Assembly: GCF_041053055.1 (NCBI RefSeq)
Contig: NZ_CP163443.1
Span: 7,423,001-7,487,000 of the forward strand
Reading direction: 5' to 3'
DNA: 64,000 bases
DNA from: Streptomyces sp. R41
GTDB taxonomy: Bacteria; Actinomycetota; Actinomycetes; Streptomycetales; Streptomycetaceae
Shown here piece after piece: positions 7,849 to 16,892 of this stretch. Made by a program: the position numbers and the translations under genes. How positions within the stretch are numbered: position 1 is the first letter of the stretch; each line of letters opens with the position of its first letter. The notes under the pieces were generated by a model. The model searched no databases, was not told the DNA's origin, and was given only the letters and a program-made list of their open reading frames with translations.

Positions 7849-8484
7849 GTGAACAAGGCGCAGCTCGTAGAAGCGATTGCCGACAAGGTCGGCGGGCGTC
7901 AGCAGGCCGCCGACGCGGTCGACGCCGTACTGGACGCCATCGTCCGTGCAGTTGTCGGCGGGGACCGGGTCTCGGTCACCGGCTTCGGTTCCTTCGAGAA
8001 GGTCGACCGTCCGGCTCGTTACGCCCGCAACCCGCAGACCGGGGAGCGTGTTCGGGTCAAGAAGACCTCTGTGCCGCGCTTCCGCGCGGGCCAGGGCTTC
8101 AAGGACCTGGTGAGCGGCTCGAAGAAGCTCCCGCGCGGTGGCGAGGTCGCCGTCAAGAAGGCGCCCAAGGGCAGCCTGACCGGCGGTGCCGCCGCCACGG
8201 TCAAGAAGGCCGCGGCCAAGAAGGTCACCGCCAAGAAGGCCGCGGCCAAGAAGGCTGTGGCGAAGAAGGCCCCCGCCAAGAAGGTCACCGCCAAGAAGGC
8301 CGTGGCGAAGAAGGCCCCCGCCAAGAAGACCACGGCGGCCGCCAAGAAGGCCACGGCGAAGAAGACCACCGCCAAGAAGGCGACGGCCAAGAAGGCCCCG
8401 GCGAAGAAGGCGACGGCCAAGAAGGCCCCCGCCAAGAAGTCGACGGCTCGCAAGACCACCGCCAAGAAGACCACCGCCCGCTAG
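7849..8484 (+). CDS. hupS: HU-family nucleoid protein HupS with lysine-rich tail
   Basis: 211 residues from GTG 7849, RBS AAGGGGA upstream. The first 90 residues are an HU domain ([40 protein letters not shown]), which bends and compacts DNA as a dimer. Residues 100-211 are KKA-type repeats resembling the histone H1 tail. This two-domain form is the Streptomyces HupS, known to be induced during sporulation and to compact spore nucleoids. The AT-rich upstream region (7764-7800, with GTATATATCT) and the GAACG-CATT-CGTTC dyad at 7810-7823 are candidate promoter and operator elements. Repeats in the tail may vary in number by slippage. Confidence 0.93.
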   Translation: MNKAQLVEAIADKVGGRQQAADAVDAVLDAIVRAVVGGDRVSVTGFGSFEKVDRPARYARNPQTGERVRVKKTSVPRFRAGQGFKDLVSGSKKLPRGGEVAVKKAPKGSLTGGAAATVKKAAAKKVTAKKAAAKKAVAKKAPAKKVTAKKAVAKKAPAKKTTAAAKKATAKKTTAKKATAKKAPAKKATAKKAPAKKSTARKTTAKKTTAR

Positions 8485-8513
8485 AAGCAGGGGCGCAGGG
8501 GCAACTCACGCGC

Positions 8514-8544
8514 CGGGCCGGGCTCCCCTCGGGAGCCCGGCCCG
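8514..8544. terminator. terminator after hupS
   Basis: Perfect 14-bp stem CGGGCCGGGCTCCC/GGGAGCCCGGCCCG with a 3-base loop, between hupS and the convergent small gene at 8562-8765, so likely used in both directions. Confidence 0.85.
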
Positions 8545-8561
8545 CGGCGTGTGCGCGACGT

Positions 8562-8765
8562 CTAGAGCGTCTGCAGGGTGACGAGGGTGATCCGGAGGGC
8601 CTCGCCCTCGCCCTCGGTCTCGATACGCACCCGCTGGCCCGGGCGCAGCAGCCGCAGCCCGCCGGCGTCGAACGCCGGGCCGTCGAAGGGCACGGGGGTG
8701 CCGTCGTCGAGCAGCACCTGGCCGCTACGGGTCTCGGGGTCGTATGTGTACGCGGTCGCCTGCAT
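8562..8765 (-). CDS. small conserved protein, OB-fold/cold-shock-like
   Basis: 67 residues (MQATAYTYDPETRSGQVLLD...). The pattern GQVLLDDGTPVPFDG...RLLRPGQRVRIETEG...ITLVTL is a five-strand beta barrel rhythm like a cold-shock/OB domain, but the RNP motifs of CspA are absent. Conserved neighbours of hupS in Streptomyces carry such a gene. Function unknown; single-stranded nucleic acid binding is only a guess. Confidence 0.7.
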   Translation of the reverse strand: MQATAYTYDPETRSGQVLLDDGTPVPFDGPAFDAGGLRLLRPGQRVRIETEGEGEALRITLVTLQTL

Positions 8766-8866
8766 GGGGGCAGCCTACGGGCCCTTGAGGGCGCGGGGCT
8801 GTGGCATATGCGGCTTCGCCGCGTGGGCGCGACCGGCCATGGACGGCTCGCGGCCGTAGAGCCCAC

Positions 8867-9505
8867 CTACTGCCCGGGAATCAGCAACCGCGCCGCTGCT
8901 TCCGCCGTGCGCGGCCCGACCCCCAGCGCCAGCGCGGCCCGCAGATCATCCCCGGTGTCCACGTCCTGCCGTACGGAATCCACGGCGTCGAGCCGGAGTT
9001 CCACGGCACCCGAGGCGCGATGACGAGCCCGGGAATCCGTACCGAAAGCCGGAAGCAATTCCCGCCTCGGCCCGGCGGCCAGCAGAGTTGTACCGATTGC
9101 GTCGGCATCCGGCAGAAATGCGCGGGGGAATTCGGCGGCCGCATCGAGTACCCGCATCAATTCCGCGGACCGCAGGGCGGGAAGATCGGCGTTGAGGGCC
9201 GCCACGGCACTGTCGGGGCGCCAGGACCGTACGACCCCCGCTCCGTGCGCCAACGCGGCGTTGAGGCCGCCTCCCGGCTCGTCCGCGACGATCCGGGCGC
9301 CGAGCGCGGCCAGCTCCCGCCCGGCCAGGGCGTCGTCCGTGACTACCGCCACATCGCGGACCGCCGCACAGGCCAGCGCGGCCGCCACGGTGTCCTGCGC
9401 GAAGGCGAGGGCGAGCCCGGGGCGCAGTCCGTCGGCGGCCGTGTCGGCCAGTCTGCTCTTGGCCCGCGCCAGGGGTTTGAGGGGTACGACCACAGTCCAT
9501 CGCAC
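8867..9505 (-). CDS. cofC: 2-phospho-L-lactate guanylyltransferase (F420 synthesis)
   Basis: 212 residues. N-terminus WTVVVPLKPLARAKSRL is the nucleotide-binding signature of CofC/FbiD proteins, followed by VVTDDALAGRELAALGARIV, then ALNADLPAL (metal and nucleotide site) and a C-terminal DVDTGDDLRAALALGVGPRT. CofC/FbiD activates 2-phospholactate or phosphoenolpyruvate with GTP for transfer to the deazaflavin Fo in coenzyme F420 synthesis. The other F420 genes are not in this window. It is divergent from the acyltransferase gene with 140 bases between. Confidence 0.9.
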   Translation of the reverse strand: MRWTVVVPLKPLARAKSRLADTAADGLRPGLALAFAQDTVAAALACAAVRDVAVVTDDALAGRELAALGARIVADEPGGGLNAALAHGAGVVRSWRPDSAVAALNADLPALRSAELMRVLDAAAEFPRAFLPDADAIGTTLLAAGPRRELLPAFGTDSRARHRASGAVELRLDAVDSVRQDVDTGDDLRAALALGVGPRTAEAAARLLIPGQ

Positions 9506-9645
9506 GAGTGTTCCACCCTCCCTTGTCGCGCCCCATTGTGACCCGGCCGCCCTGGCGCTCCGGACGCCGGGGCGTACCGTGTTCTCGACAGACAGGCGGC
9601 CTGGGGCGACACTTGTGCCGCCAGGCCCTAGAGGAAGGTGTCCGC

Positions 9646-10422
9646 GTGCCCCGCCGCAGAATCGGCTTCTGGTACCGCTTCGCAGCGGTCCTCTGCAAAC
9701 CGCCGCTGGTGGTTCTGATCAAGCGGGACTGGCGCGGAATGGAGAACATTCCGGTCGAGGGCGGATTTATCACCGCGGTGAACCACAATTCGCATGTGGA
9801 TCCCTTCGCGTATGCGCACTATCAGTACAACACCGGGCGTGTTCCGCGATTCCTGGCGAAGGCGGGCCTTTTCAAGAAGGGATTCGTCGGGGCCGCGATG
9901 CGCGGCACCGGACAGATCCCCGTCTATCGCGAGAGCACCGACGCGCTGAGCGCCTTCCGGGCCGCGATCGACGCCGTGGAGCGCGGCGAGTGCGTCGCGT
10001 TCTACCCCGAGGGCACCCTCACCCGCGACCCCGACGGCTGGCCGATGACCGGCAAGACGGGCGCCGCGCGGGTCGCGCTGGAGACCAAGTGCCCGGTGAT
10101 TCCGGTCGCCCAGTGGGGCGCCAACGAACTGCTGCCGCCCTACGCCAAGAAGCCCAACCTCCTTCCGCGCAAGACCCACCACGTGCTCGCGGGCCCGCCG
10201 GTGGACCTCTCGCGCTTCTACGACAAGGAGATGAGCCCGGACCTCCTGAAGGAGGCCACCGAGGTCATCATGGCCGCCATCACCGCGCAGCTGGAGCAGA
10301 TCCGCGGCCAGAAGGCGCCCGTGAAGCCGTACGACCCCCGTGAGGTGCGCATCGCGCAGCGCCGCAGGGCGGCGGCGAAGGAAAAAGCGAAGGCACAGCA
10401 GGAAGAGGGGCAGGGCACGTGA
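9646..10422 (+). CDS. 1-acylglycerol-3-phosphate acyltransferase-like protein
   Basis: 258 residues from GTG 9646, RBS GAGGAAGG (9631-9638); the frame extends upstream to 9508 but without an RBS. PlsC family: block I NHNSHVDPFA (H-X4-D), block III FYPEGTLTRD, block IV CPVIPVAQWGANELL. A basic Ala/Lys/Glu tail follows (about 225-258). Probably acylates lysophosphatidic acid at the membrane. Its stop overlaps the gpsA start by four bases, so acyl transfer and glycerol-3-phosphate supply are coupled in one operon. Confidence 0.88.
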   Translation: MPRRRIGFWYRFAAVLCKPPLVVLIKRDWRGMENIPVEGGFITAVNHNSHVDPFAYAHYQYNTGRVPRFLAKAGLFKKGFVGAAMRGTGQIPVYRESTDALSAFRAAIDAVERGECVAFYPEGTLTRDPDGWPMTGKTGAARVALETKCPVIPVAQWGANELLPPYAKKPNLLPRKTHHVLAGPPVDLSRFYDKEMSPDLLKEATEVIMAAITAQLEQIRGQKAPVKPYDPREVRIAQRRRAAAKEKAKAQQEEGQGT

Positions 10423-11429
10423 GCAAGCCGGTCAAGGCGGCCGTCTTCGGGACCGGATCGTGGGGCACCGCGTTCGGCATGGTGCTCGCCGACGCGGGAT
10501 GCGACGTCACCCTGTGGGGCCGCCGTGCCGAACTGGCCGCGGCGGTCAACTCCACCCGGACGAACCCGGACTACCTGCCCGGTGTCGAACTCCCCGAGAA
10601 CCTGCGGGCCACATCCGACCCCGCAGAGGCCGCCGCGGAGGCCGACTTCACGGTCCTCGCGGTGCCGTCGCAGACGCTGCGCGGAAACCTCGCGGAATGG
10701 GTGCCGCTGCTCGCGCCCGAGACCGTCCTCGTGTCCCTCATGAAGGGTGTCGAACTCGGCTCCACCATGCGGATGAGCGAGGTGATCGAGGACGTCGCCA
10801 AGGTCGGCGCGGACCGTATCGCCGTGGTCACCGGGCCCAACCTCGCCCGGGAGATCGCCGCGCGGATGCCGGCCGCCGCCGTGGTCGCCTGCCGCTCCGA
10901 AGCGGTCGCCCAGCGCCTCCAGTCCGCCTGCCACACGCCGTACTTCCGCCCGTACACCAACACAGACGTGGTGGGCTGCGAACTCGGCGGCGCCGTCAAG
11001 AACGTGATCGGTCTCGCCGTCGGCATCGCGGACGGCATGGGCCTCGGCGACAACGCCAAGGGCTCGCTCATCACGCGCGGGCTCGCGGAGACCACCCGGC
11101 TCGGACTCGCCATGGGCGCCGACCCGATGACGTTCTCCGGACTCGCCGGCCTCGGCGACCTGGTGGCCACCTGCTCCTCGCCGCTGTCGCGCAACCACAC
11201 CTTCGGCATCAACCTCGGCAAGGGCATGACCCTCCAGGAGACCATCGCGGTCACCAAGCAGACCGCCGAGGGCGTCAAGTCCTGTGAGTCCGTGCTGGAT
11301 CTGGCCCGCAGGCACGGCGTCGACATGCCCATCACGGAGACCGTCGTCGGCATCGTCCACGAGGGCAAGCCGCCCGTCGTCGCTCTCAAGGAGCTGATGT
11401 CGCGCAGCGCGAAGCCCGAGCGCCGCTGA
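10419..11429 (+). CDS. gpsA: NAD(P)-dependent glycerol-3-phosphate dehydrogenase
   Basis: 336 residues from GTG 10419, overlapping the acyltransferase stop. Reduces dihydroxyacetone phosphate to sn-glycerol-3-phosphate for phospholipids. Rossmann motif FGTGSWGTAFG at the N-terminus, VTGPNLAREIA, catalytic lysine in GGAVKNVIGLAVGIADGMG, and GLAGLGDLVATCSS with C-terminal helices. Usual length. The partnership with a PlsC enzyme gives the first two steps of phosphatidic acid synthesis. Confidence 0.95.
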   Translation: MSKPVKAAVFGTGSWGTAFGMVLADAGCDVTLWGRRAELAAAVNSTRTNPDYLPGVELPENLRATSDPAEAAAEADFTVLAVPSQTLRGNLAEWVPLLAPETVLVSLMKGVELGSTMRMSEVIEDVAKVGADRIAVVTGPNLAREIAARMPAAAVVACRSEAVAQRLQSACHTPYFRPYTNTDVVGCELGGAVKNVIGLAVGIADGMGLGDNAKGSLITRGLAETTRLGLAMGADPMTFSGLAGLGDLVATCSSPLSRNHTFGINLGKGMTLQETIAVTKQTAEGVKSCESVLDLARRHGVDMPITETVVGIVHEGKPPVVALKELMSRSAKPERR

Positions 11430-11540
11430 GCATCGACGCGGTGCGAGCTGTCGTCCGACGGCTCGCACGACAGCTCGTCCGGCGCTGAGGATCAACGCTG
11501 TGCGACCACTCGCGCGACGCTGAGCAACGGCCGTCGTGGG
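11423..11540 (+). repeat. imperfect repeats between gpsA and ddl
   Basis: A segment CGCTGAGCATCGACGCGGTG begins at 11423, recurs with four changes at 11482 (CGCTGAGGATCAACGCTGTG) and partly at 11518. An 11-bp inverted repeat CGAGCTGTCGT/ACGACAGCTCG (11444-11454, 11467-11477) lies in the first unit. The first unit includes the gpsA stop, so the spacer seems to have grown by local duplication; the dyad may act as a terminator. Confidence 0.5.
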
Positions 11541-11582
11541 GCGCTGACTCACCGCCGTACCAACGGGTACTCTCAACGCGAT

Positions 11583-12740
11583 ATGAGCACCGAGAACCTC
11601 CCCCAGAGCCCTGAGCAGCCGCCTCGCAAGCCGCGCGTGGCCGTCGTCTTCGGCGGCCGCAGCTCCGAACACGGGATCTCCGTGGTCACGGCCGGCGCGG
11701 TGCTGCGCGCCATCGACCGTACGAAGTACGACGTCCTGCCGATCGGCATCACCCGGGACGGCCGTTGGGCACTCACCGCCGACGAGCCGGAGCGGATGGC
11801 CATCATCGACCGGCAGCAGCCGAACGTCGAGCAGCTCGCCGAGTCGAGCGAGGGCGGCGTGGTGCTCCCCCTCGACCCGGCCAACCGCGAAGTGGTCTAC
11901 AGCGAGCCCGGATCGGTCCCCAAGGCCCTGGGCGAGGTCGACGTCGTCTTCCCCGTGCTGCACGGCCCGTACGGCGAGGACGGCACCCTCCAGGGCCTCC
12001 TGGAGCTCTCCGGGGTCCCGTACGTCGGTTCGGGCGTGCTCGCCTCGGCCGTCGGCCAGGACAAGGACTACATGAAGCGGGTGTTCACCTCCTTCGGGCT
12101 GAAGGTCGGCCCGTACGTGGTGATCCGGCCCCGCGAGTGGGAGCGGGACCAGTCCGCTGCCCGCAAGAAGATCATCGACTTCGCGGGTGACCACGGCTGG
12201 CCGCTTTTCGTGAAGCCCGCGCGCGCGGGGTCGTCGTTCGGCATTACGAAGGTCGACTCCCTCGAAGGCCTCGACCAGGCGATCGAGGAGGCTCAGCGGC
12301 ACGACCCGAAGATCATCGTGGAGGCGCTGCTGCGCGGCCGCGAGATCGAGTGCGGGGTCCTTGAGTTCGAGGACGGGCCGCGCGCCTCCGTCCCCGCGGA
12401 GATTCCGCCCGTGCAGTCCCACGAGTTCTACGACTTCGAGGCGAAGTACATCGACTCGGCCTCCGGGATCGTGCCCGCGCCGCTCACCGAGGAGCAGACG
12501 GCCGAGGTGCGGCGGCTGGCCGTCGAGGCCTTCGACGCGGCGTCGTGCGAGGGTCTCGTCCGCGCGGACTTCTTCCTGACCGAGGACGGCGAGTTCGTGA
12601 TCAACGAGATCAACACGATGCCGGGCTTCACGCCGATCTCCATGTACCCGCGGATGTGGCAGGAGACGGGCGTCAGCTACCCGGAGCTGGTGGACCGCCT
12701 GGTGCAGGCGGCGCTGCGCCGGTCGACGGGGCTGCGCTGA
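11583..12740 (+). CDS. ddlA: D-alanine--D-alanine ligase
   Basis: 385 residues from ATG 11583. ATP-grasp enzyme that joins two D-alanines for peptidoglycan precursors. Visible motifs: VVFGGRSSEHGISVVT near the N-terminus, HGPYGEDGTLQGLLEL, PLFVKPARAGSSFGITKV, EFYDFEAKYIDSASG and the C-terminal EINTMPGFTPISMYPRMW. The omega-loop EFYDFEAKY carries Tyr, and nothing points to the D-Ala-D-Lac enzymes of glycopeptide-resistant strains, so ordinary D-Ala-D-Ala activity is expected. Separate unit from gpsA and convergent with the lipoprotein gene. Confidence 0.95.
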   Translation: MSTENLPQSPEQPPRKPRVAVVFGGRSSEHGISVVTAGAVLRAIDRTKYDVLPIGITRDGRWALTADEPERMAIIDRQQPNVEQLAESSEGGVVLPLDPANREVVYSEPGSVPKALGEVDVVFPVLHGPYGEDGTLQGLLELSGVPYVGSGVLASAVGQDKDYMKRVFTSFGLKVGPYVVIRPREWERDQSAARKKIIDFAGDHGWPLFVKPARAGSSFGITKVDSLEGLDQAIEEAQRHDPKIIVEALLRGREIECGVLEFEDGPRASVPAEIPPVQSHEFYDFEAKYIDSASGIVPAPLTEEQTAEVRRLAVEAFDAASCEGLVRADFFLTEDGEFVINEINTMPGFTPISMYPRMWQETGVSYPELVDRLVQAALRRSTGLR

Positions 12741-12761
12741 GCGCGTCCTACAGCCCTCGTG

Positions 12762-13271
12762 TCAGTTGGCGATCCCCTTGGGGATCGCCTTCTTGATGGA
12801 CGCGGCCACGTCGACGAGCATGCCCGAGGTGTCCCGCCCCTTGGGCACGGTCACCTCGACGTACGCGCTGCGGTTCGCGGTGGTGAAGCGGGTCGACCCG
12901 TCGTCCTGCTTCTCCATCAGCCAGTCGACGCCGTTCACGGTGCCACCGACCGCCTTCGGGTCGTCGCCGAGGGCCACCTTCGGGTCAATCATCTTCGGAG
13001 GCCGCTCGACACCGCAGCGCAGTATGATCGCCGGGCTTCCCCAGCCCGCGGTCAGCGCGGACCGGGGCTCGGGATCCTTGCGGCCGAGGCCGTCCACCTT
13101 CCGCGGCAGCACCTTGTCCAGGTTCTGGCACAGCTTGGTGACCTTCGCGTTCGGGCTCGGAACCGAGACCGACGCGTTGTCGTCTGCTGAGGAGCAGCCC
13201 GCAATCGTGATCAGCAGCGCGAGGACGGGCAGCCCGAAGAAAGCGGTGTGCCGGTGACGGAAGAAGTTCAC
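12762..13271 (-). CDS. DUF3515 lipoprotein
   Basis: 169 residues. Signal peptide MNFFRHRHTAFFGLPVLALL ends in a lipobox (TIAGC, Cys about 26), so it should be lipid-anchored outside the membrane. The mature part has CQNLDKVLPRKVDGLGR and a conserved WGSPAIILRCGV, typical of actinobacterial DUF3515 proteins that often sit beside ddl and thiL. No catalytic motif; role unknown, with a possible cell-envelope link from the position. Confidence 0.85.
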   Translation of the reverse strand: MNFFRHRHTAFFGLPVLALLITIAGCSSADDNASVSVPSPNAKVTKLCQNLDKVLPRKVDGLGRKDPEPRSALTAGWGSPAIILRCGVERPPKMIDPKVALGDDPKAVGGTVNGVDWLMEKQDDGSTRFTTANRSAYVEVTVPKGRDTSGMLVDVAASIKKAIPKGIAN

Positions 13272-13291
13272 CGGCCAAGGGTAGACGGGGG

Positions 13292-13525
13292 CTACAGGTG
13301 CACGACCGGACAGGTCAGGGTGCGGGTGATGCCGTCCACTTGCTGGACCTTCGCGACCACCATGCGGCCGAGTTCATCGACCGTGTCGGCCTGGGCCCGC
13401 ACGATGACGTCGTACGGTCCTGTCACGTCCTCGGCCTGGATCACCCCCGGGATCTTGCTGATCGTCTCGGCGACGGTCGACGCTTTGCCGACCTCCGTCT
13501 GGATCAGGATGTACGCCTGTACCAC
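13292..13525 (-). CDS. stand-alone Lrp/AsnC ligand-binding domain protein
   Basis: 77 residues from GTG 13525, RBS GGAGG on the minus strand. The frame extends upstream, but those residues are Pro/Arg-rich and lie in the thiL promoter region. Sequence VQAYILIQTEVGKASTVAETISKIPGVIQAEDVTGPYDVIVRAQ is the RAM (ACT-like) domain of Lrp regulators without a DNA-binding half; such proteins form rings that bind amino acids. Partner and ligand unknown. Confidence 0.85.
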   Translation of the reverse strand: MVQAYILIQTEVGKASTVAETISKIPGVIQAEDVTGPYDVIVRAQADTVDELGRMVVAKVQQVDGITRTLTCPVVHL

Positions 13526-13633
13526 GGAACCTCCAGGGCGGCCACGAGGATCATGTGGGGAAAAGGAACGCCACGGTATCGCGTTGCCGCTCGCCGCGGG
13601 GAGACCCGCGGTGGCTGGGGCTTGCGCGCCGGG

Positions 13634-13684
13634 GTGCACGGACTGCACAAGTTGACGGTCAACTCGACCGTACCGAGTACGGAG
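13634..13684 (+). promoter_or_regulatory. cluster of short palindromes before thiL
   Basis: Three small dyads lie within 51 bases: GTGCA-CGGAC-TGCAC (13634-13648), GTTGAC-G-GTCAAC (13651-13663) and CCGTAC-CGA-GTACGG (about 13669-13683). The middle one contains TTGAC, a possible -35 element, so a regulator binding there would block thiL. No riboswitch fold typical of TPP was recognised. Confidence 0.35.
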
Positions 13685-13731
13685 ACGGCTCGCGACCGGG
13701 CACGGGTAGCGACAGAGGGAGCACTACGATC

Positions 13732-14697
13732 ATGAAGGGCACCGTGGGCGAGTTGGGGGAGTTCGGGCTCATCCGAGAGCTCACCTCGCGTCTCACCACC
13801 ACCCCGGCGGTCCGGGTCGGCCCCGGCGACGACGCCGCAGTGGTGGCCGCGCCCGACCGCAGGGTCGTGGCGAGCACCGACATCCTCCTGGAGGGACGGC
13901 ACTTCCGCCGCGACTGGTCCACGGCGTACGACGTGGGGCGCAAGGCGGCCGCGCAGAACCTCGCGGACATCGCCGCGATGGGCGCCGTACCGACCGCGCT
14001 GCTGCTCGGCCTGGTCGTCCCGGCCGAACTCCCGGCCACCTGGCCCTCCGAGCTGATGGACGGGCTGCGCGACGAGTGCCAGGTCGCGGGCGCGGCCGTG
14101 GTCGGCGGCGATGTCGTACGCGGTGACACGATCACCATCGCGATCACCGCGCTCGGTGATCTGCGCAACCACGAGCCGGTCACCCGGGCCGGCGCCCAGC
14201 CCGGTGACGTCGTCGCCGTGACGGGCTGGCTGGGCTGGTCGGCGGCCGGGTACGCGGTGCTCTCACGGGGCTTCCGCTCGCCGCGCGCCTTCGTCGAGGC
14301 CCACCGGCGTCCCGAACCGCCGTATCACGCGGGTCCCGCGGCGGCCGGGCTCGGCGCGACCTCCATGACGGACGTCAGCGACGGGCTGATCGCCGACCTC
14401 GGGCACATCGCCGAGGCCAGCAAGGTGCGCATCGACGTCCGCTCCGGCGACATCGACATCCCCTCCCAGATGAACGACATCGGGCAGGCCGTCGGCGTCG
14501 ACCCCCTCCAGTGGGTGCTCACCGGCGGCGAGGACCACGCGATCGTCGCGACCTTCCCGCCGGACGTGAAGCTGCCCGCCCGCTGGAAGGTGATCGGCGA
14601 GGTGCTCAACCCGTCGGCGCTGCCGCAGGTCACGGTGGACGGGGCGCCCTGGACGAGCAAGGGCGGCTGGGACCACTTCGGGGACATCGAGTCATGA
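13732..14697 (+). CDS. thiL: thiamine-monophosphate kinase
   Basis: 321 residues from ATG 13732 with GAGGGAG ten bases upstream. A frame runs back to 13555, but its extra residues are not conserved. Phosphorylates thiamine monophosphate to the active diphosphate with ATP. PurM-like fold: [14 protein letters not shown], metal-binding [42 protein letters not shown] and [14 protein letters not shown]. The stop overlaps the thiD start by four bases (ATGA), so the two are translationally coupled. Confidence 0.94.
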   Translation: MKGTVGELGEFGLIRELTSRLTTTPAVRVGPGDDAAVVAAPDRRVVASTDILLEGRHFRRDWSTAYDVGRKAAAQNLADIAAMGAVPTALLLGLVVPAELPATWPSELMDGLRDECQVAGAAVVGGDVVRGDTITIAITALGDLRNHEPVTRAGAQPGDVVAVTGWLGWSAAGYAVLSRGFRSPRAFVEAHRRPEPPYHAGPAAAGLGATSMTDVSDGLIADLGHIAEASKVRIDVRSGDIDIPSQMNDIGQAVGVDPLQWVLTGGEDHAIVATFPPDVKLPARWKVIGEVLNPSALPQVTVDGAPWTSKGGWDHFGDIES

Positions 14698-15500
14698 GTG
14701 CCGTGGGCGCGCCGCCCAGGGTCCTGACGGTCGCGGGCTCCGACTCCGGTGGCGGTGCCGGGATCCAGGCCGACCTGAAGACGATGCTCGCGCTCGGGGT
14801 GCACGGCATGAGCGTGATCACCGCCGTCACCGCGCAGAACTCCCTGGGCGTCCAGGGCGCTTGGGAGCTGCCGGTGGAAGCGGTGCGCGCCCAGTACCGC
14901 AGCGTCGTCGACGACATCGGCGTCCAGGCGGTCAAGACCGGCATGCTCGCCTCGGCCGAACTCGTCGAGGCCGTCGCCGAGTTGATCGGCACGACGGACG
15001 CGCCGGCCGTCGTCGACCCGGTCGGCATCTCCAAGCACGGGGACTCGCTGCTCGCCGCGTCCGCGCTGGACTCGGTACGGACGAAGCTGCTGCCGGTGGC
15101 TACCGTGGCGACGCCGAACCTCGACGAGGTGGCCCAACTCACCGGTGTGCGGGTCGAGTCGGAGGACGATCTCGGGCGAGCCGCGGCGGCCGTGCTGTCG
15201 TACGGGCCGAAGTGGGTCCTGATCAAGGGCGGTCATCTGCCCGGTGACGCTGTGGACTTGCTCACCGACGGCTCCGAGGAGCACTGGCTGCGGGCCCCGC
15301 GCCACGACAACCGGCACACGCACGGCACGGGCTGCACCCTGGCGTCAGCCATTGCTTCTGGGCTGGCGAAGGGGCAGACCGTGCCGGAGGCGGTGGCGGC
15401 GGCAAAGGAGTACGTCACCGGGGCGATCGCGGCCGGGTTCGCGCTGGGGGGCGGGATCGGGCCGGTGGATCATGGGTGGCGGTTCAGGGCCGGCGCGTAA
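14694..15500 (+). CDS. thiD: hydroxymethylpyrimidine/phosphomethylpyrimidine kinase
   Basis: 268 residues from ATG 14694, overlapping thiL. Ribokinase-like enzyme that phosphorylates HMP twice for thiamine synthesis. Motifs: [19 protein letters not shown], the anion-hole region [16 protein letters not shown] (about 222-238) and [12 protein letters not shown]. The usual length. The shared operon with thiL is a compact thiamine phosphorylation unit. Confidence 0.95.
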   Translation: MSAVGAPPRVLTVAGSDSGGGAGIQADLKTMLALGVHGMSVITAVTAQNSLGVQGAWELPVEAVRAQYRSVVDDIGVQAVKTGMLASAELVEAVAELIGTTDAPAVVDPVGISKHGDSLLAASALDSVRTKLLPVATVATPNLDEVAQLTGVRVESEDDLGRAAAAVLSYGPKWVLIKGGHLPGDAVDLLTDGSEEHWLRAPRHDNRHTHGTGCTLASAIASGLAKGQTVPEAVAAAKEYVTGAIAAGFALGGGIGPVDHGWRFRAGA

Positions 15501-15628
15501 GCGTTTTTGTGCGGGCGCGTATGCGCTTGCGTACGGGGTGGTGTGTCAGTCGTACGGGGTGGTGTGTCAGTGAGCGTTTGCGTGCGGGGCGCGCAAGCGT
15601 TTGCGTAAACGCTTGCGCAATCGTTTAC
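15497..15628. repeat. CGTAAGCG/AAGCGTTTGCG repeat tract with hairpin
   Basis: The stretch between convergent thiD and the monooxygenase is built of GCGTAAGCG, AAGCGTTTGCG and CGTAAACGC variants. It includes a perfect 12-bp stem, GCGCAAGCGTTT (15591-15602) with AAACGCTTGCGC (15607-15618) and a 4-base loop. Similar arrays recur at 19021-19160 and 36978-37092. It may act as a bidirectional terminator, but its repetitive make-up and spread suggest an expanding repeat family. Confidence 0.75.
15530..15571 (+). repeat. 21-bp tandem repeat, two copies
   Basis: The unit CGTACGGGGTGGTGTGTCAGT occurs twice head to tail (15530-15550 and 15551-15571), identical in both copies, inside the longer repeat tract. 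Identity suggests recent duplication. Confidence 0.9.
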
Positions 15629-16857
15629 GGGCGCGGGTACTCCCGCAGCTTGATGTCGGTGGCCGCCTTCTCGGTGAGCTTCTTGAAGAAGCGGGCCAGG
15701 GGGCGGGAGCTGAGGATCCGGTACATCCGGTCGCGGCTGCGGATCCGCCGCTCGGTGGGCGGGGCGAAGAACGGGCCGGCGTTGCCGGAGATCTTCTGGC
15801 AACCCTTGGCGAAGTCCCGGATCCGCGTCTCGTACTCGGCGAACGCGGTGCGGTGGTCGCCGCCCGCGAGAGCCAGCTCCCCGGCCAGGACGTACGCACC
15901 GACGATCGCGACACCGGTGCCCATGCCGCCCATGGTCGCGCCGTACCCGGCGTCCCCGAGCAGCGCCACACGGCCCTTGGTGAGCCGGTCGATGTGGATC
16001 TGGGCGATCGCGTCGAAGTACAGGTCGTCGGCCTCCTCCAGGGCCTTGAGGACGTGCGGCGTGTCCCAGCCCATCCCGGCGAACCGCTCGGCGAGGATCC
16101 GCTTCTGCGCGGCGACGTCCCGGCGGTCGTACTCCAGCTTCTCGGAGCGGAAGACGAGCAGCGCGCCCGCGCGGTCCGGGTCGCCGTCGTAGTTGCTGAC
16201 GGAGACCGCCCGGCCCGGCTCGCTGTAGATCTGGGCGGTACGGTCCAGGCCCAGGTGGTTGGGGATGTCGAAGCCCGCCACATAGTGGTCGAGGAAGCGC
16301 AGGTGGCGGGACTCGTCCCCGAAGGCCAGGCGGCGAGTGAGGGAGTGCAGTCCGTCGGCGCCCACGACGAGGTCGAAGCGGCGGGGCGCGCCGCGTTCGA
16401 AGGTGACGTCGACGCCTTCGGGAGACTCGGTGAGCGTGGCGATCGAGTCGCCGAAGACGTACTCCACGCTGTCCCTCGTGCGCTCGTACATGATCTGTGC
16501 CAGCTCGCCGCGGAAGATCTCCACGTCGCCGCTCATCATCTCGGCCGGCAGGTCGACGCGCGGGCTGCCGTCGGCGTCGACGACGATCTGGCGGCCCATG
16601 TGGGTCTGGCGGGCGTGGATCTCGTCCCAGACGCCCATGGCGGTCAGGACGGTCCGGTGGACGTGTCCCCGGAAGTCGACCGCGAACCCGCCCTCGCGGA
16701 GAGCGGCGGCCTTCTCGATGACGGTGACGCGGGCGCCGTACCGGGCGAGGTTGAGGGCGAGGGCGGGGCCGGCGATGCTGGCGCCGGAGATCAGGACGTC
16801 GAGGTGGGCGAGTTCGGTGGTGTGGTCGGCAGGCTTGGCCGTGTCGTTGTTCGTCAT
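15625..16857 (-). CDS. FAD-dependent aromatic-type monooxygenase
   Basis: 410 residues from ATG 16857. The longer frames upstream run into the SARP gene and are not family-like. Class A flavoprotein hydroxylase: Rossmann motif LDVLISGASIAGPALAL, where GASIAGP replaces the usual GxGxxG. Then FRGELAQIM, DLVVGADGLHSLTRR (the DG motif) and GRVALLGDAGYGATMGGMG (the GD motif). C-terminus has RILSSRPLARFFKKL. Resembles tetracycline-modifying or polyketide-tailoring monooxygenases, but no pathway genes adjoin. It lies next to the large SARP regulator, with 35 bases between, so the two may be co-transcribed and regulated together. Confidence 0.88.
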   Translation of the reverse strand: MTNNDTAKPADHTTELAHLDVLISGASIAGPALALNLARYGARVTVIEKAAALREGGFAVDFRGHVHRTVLTAMGVWDEIHARQTHMGRQIVVDADGSPRVDLPAEMMSGDVEIFRGELAQIMYERTRDSVEYVFGDSIATLTESPEGVDVTFERGAPRRFDLVVGADGLHSLTRRLAFGDESRHLRFLDHYVAGFDIPNHLGLDRTAQIYSEPGRAVSVSNYDGDPDRAGALLVFRSEKLEYDRRDVAAQKRILAERFAGMGWDTPHVLKALEEADDLYFDAIAQIHIDRLTKGRVALLGDAGYGATMGGMGTGVAIVGAYVLAGELALAGGDHRTAFAEYETRIRDFAKGCQKISGNAGPFFAPPTERRIRSRDRMYRILSSRPLARFFKKLTEKAATDIKLREYPRP

Positions 16858-16892
16858 GGTCAGGAGCTTCGCCGGAGGCGCTGACCGTGCCC

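Noticed and set aside
8200..8480. hupS tail as a mobile repeat array
   Set aside because: The KKA repeats are a known feature of HupS and are coding; nothing suggests mobility.
15497..15628. Possible CRISPR array
   Set aside because: Repeats are short, contiguous and have no spacers of regular length; no cas genes are nearby.
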